Assembly (NCBI GenBank): GCA_003232715.1
Contig: QIJG01000055.1
Location: 1 to 5,895 of the forward strand
Direction of reading: 5' to 3'
DNA length: 5,895 bases
Origin: Nitrospirota bacterium
Lineage (GTDB): Bacteria; Nitrospirota; Thermodesulfovibrionia; Thermodesulfovibrionales; JdFR-85
Made by a program: the position numbers and the translations under genes. Of the stretch, positions 5,365-5,895 are shown piece by piece. Within the stretch, counting starts at the first letter, position 1. Every line of letters begins with the position of its first letter. The notes under the pieces are model-generated. The model was not told the origin of the DNA. It searched no databases and worked only from the letters and a program-made list of their open reading frames with translations.

Positions 5365-5895
5365 TCAGGGCTGCACTATGGATATCCGGGACAGGTCGTA
5401 AACTATGATTTCAGCTCTGCCGTTATACAGCTGCTTTATCTCCCCTTTTACATCAACGGCCTTGCCCTGAAAGGCGTTTACAATGTCAATGGAAGCTGAG
5501 CCGGGCGATTTCATTATCATGACAGTGAAGTTCTTCTCATGCCTGAAGTCCCTCTCACTGTTTAGAAAGACTCTGTCACCGATATCATGGGCTTTTCTGA
5601 CAAAAAACCGGACTGTTTTTATTTGACCGGTCTGTTTTCTCGCAGTCCCGGGACAGATTGTCCCCTCCTGTCCGCAAGTCTTTGATAATTCGAGGTTCTT
5701 CTTATACTCCCGTTCCCAGGCAAAGTGTCTTCTTTCATCCCATAATCCTGTCCCCTTATCCCTTGCCTCCCTCTCATATCTCCGGAACGCTTTAAGATAC
5801 TGAAAGGGGTATCTGGTGTAAGCAAAGGCATAGCCCTGCAGGATGAGTTCCTTGTTGATAAAGGTGTCATCCAGCCAGGCATAACGGAGAAGGCG
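5365..5895 (-). CDS. staphylococcal-nuclease-like (thermonuclease) protein with C-terminal OB-fold-like domain, 5' end outside the window
   Basis: On the minus strand an open frame enters at 5895 and stops at TGA (5367-5365), giving 176 visible residues; the start is beyond the edge. Residues 1-53 match the second half of the SNase fold: RYAWLDDTFINKELILQGYA, then Y..YPFQYLKAFRRYEREARDKGTGLWDE. By alignment from memory, the first visible residue, Arg, corresponds to catalytic Arg87 of staphylococcal nuclease; the Arg35/Glu43 region is not in view. SNases are calcium-dependent and cleave DNA and RNA phosphodiesters, often outside the cytoplasm; no signal peptide can be assessed. After a charged linker (54-88), residues 90-176 look like an OB-fold nucleic-acid-binding domain: GQIKTVRFFVRKAHDIGDRVFLN, NFTVMIMK, GKAVDVKGEIKQLYNGRAEIIV. 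The gene converges on queC with 29 bp between the stops and no clear terminator. The palindrome cluster at 5625-5664 falls in the linker. Confidence 0.82.
   Translation of the reverse strand, partial: RLLRYAWLDDTFINKELILQGYAFAYTRYPFQYLKAFRRYEREARDKGTGLWDERRHFAWEREYKKNLELSKTCGQEGTICPGTARKQTGQIKTVRFFVRKAHDIGDRVFLNSERDFRHEKNFTVMIMKSPGSASIDIVNAFQGKAVDVKGEIKQLYNGRAEIIVYDLSRISIVQP
5645..5664. repeat. overlapping palindromes (REP-like) inside the nuclease gene linker
   Basis: GTCCCGGGAC (5645-5654) is a perfect 10-bp palindrome. It overlaps a perfect stem, GGGACA-gat-TGTCCC (5650-5664). Nearby, GACCGGTC (5625-5632) is also palindromic, and ACCGG(A/T)CTGTTTT occurs twice (5607-5619 and 5626-5638). 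The cluster encodes residues of about 78-84 and beyond in the poorly structured linker of the nuclease. The sequence style recalls GGGACA/TGTCCC dispersed repeats of environmental bacteria, but one copy cannot prove this. Confidence 0.4.

Noticed and set aside
5619..5882. Minus-strand open frame with an ATG near the right edge
   Set aside because: It is in a different frame from the SNase/OB-fold sequence, which spans the same bases and has clear family motifs; its own translation has no recognisable pattern.

Overview
The window reads as a chromosomal segment of a Gram-negative bacterium: two genes belong to the synthesis of KDO, the inner-core sugar of lipopolysaccharide. Moderate base composition, the gene content and the protein style (PATAN/DUF4388 regulator, TPR membrane protein) suggest a Nitrospirota- or deltaproteobacterium-like environmental lineage. 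That placement is an impression and has not been tested.

Positions 1-1669 hold a tightly overlapping plus-strand envelope operon: the last codons of a KdsD-type arabinose-5-phosphate isomerase, kdsC (KDO-8-P phosphatase), pgsA (phosphatidylglycerophosphate synthase) and plsY (glycerol-3-phosphate acyltransferase). KdsD and KdsC supply KDO. PlsY makes lysophosphatidate for phospholipid synthesis, and PgsA makes the phosphatidylglycerol precursor. The plsY frame is broken between its two main catalytic motifs, and a short conserved segment is missing there.

Positions 1670-1742 are an AT-rich spacer with a possible promoter and inverted repeats. A two-gene, translationally coupled unit follows (1743-4450). 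The first gene encodes a 556-residue membrane protein with a signal peptide, TPR repeats, a six-cysteine zinc-ribbon-like motif and a C-terminal membrane module. The second encodes a 348-residue PATAN/DUF4388 protein that ends, after one membrane helix, in a domain resembling the C-terminus of the type II secretion major pseudopilin GspG. I do not recognise this pair as a described system; it is the most novel-looking part of the window.

Positions 4451-4655 contain no gene. They hold a mobile-looking nested inverted repeat: two facing arrays of a 9-bp unit around a compact hairpin. queC (7-cyano-7-deazaguanine synthase) follows at 4656-5335 and is also interrupted by a frame change with a small loss of conserved sequence. 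On the minus strand from the right edge to 5365 lies the C-terminal part of a staphylococcal-nuclease-like protein with an appended OB-fold-like domain, convergent with queC.

The two broken housekeeping genes share the same direction of frame change and otherwise intact motifs, so sequencing or assembly error must be separated from real gene decay before either is called a pseudogene.
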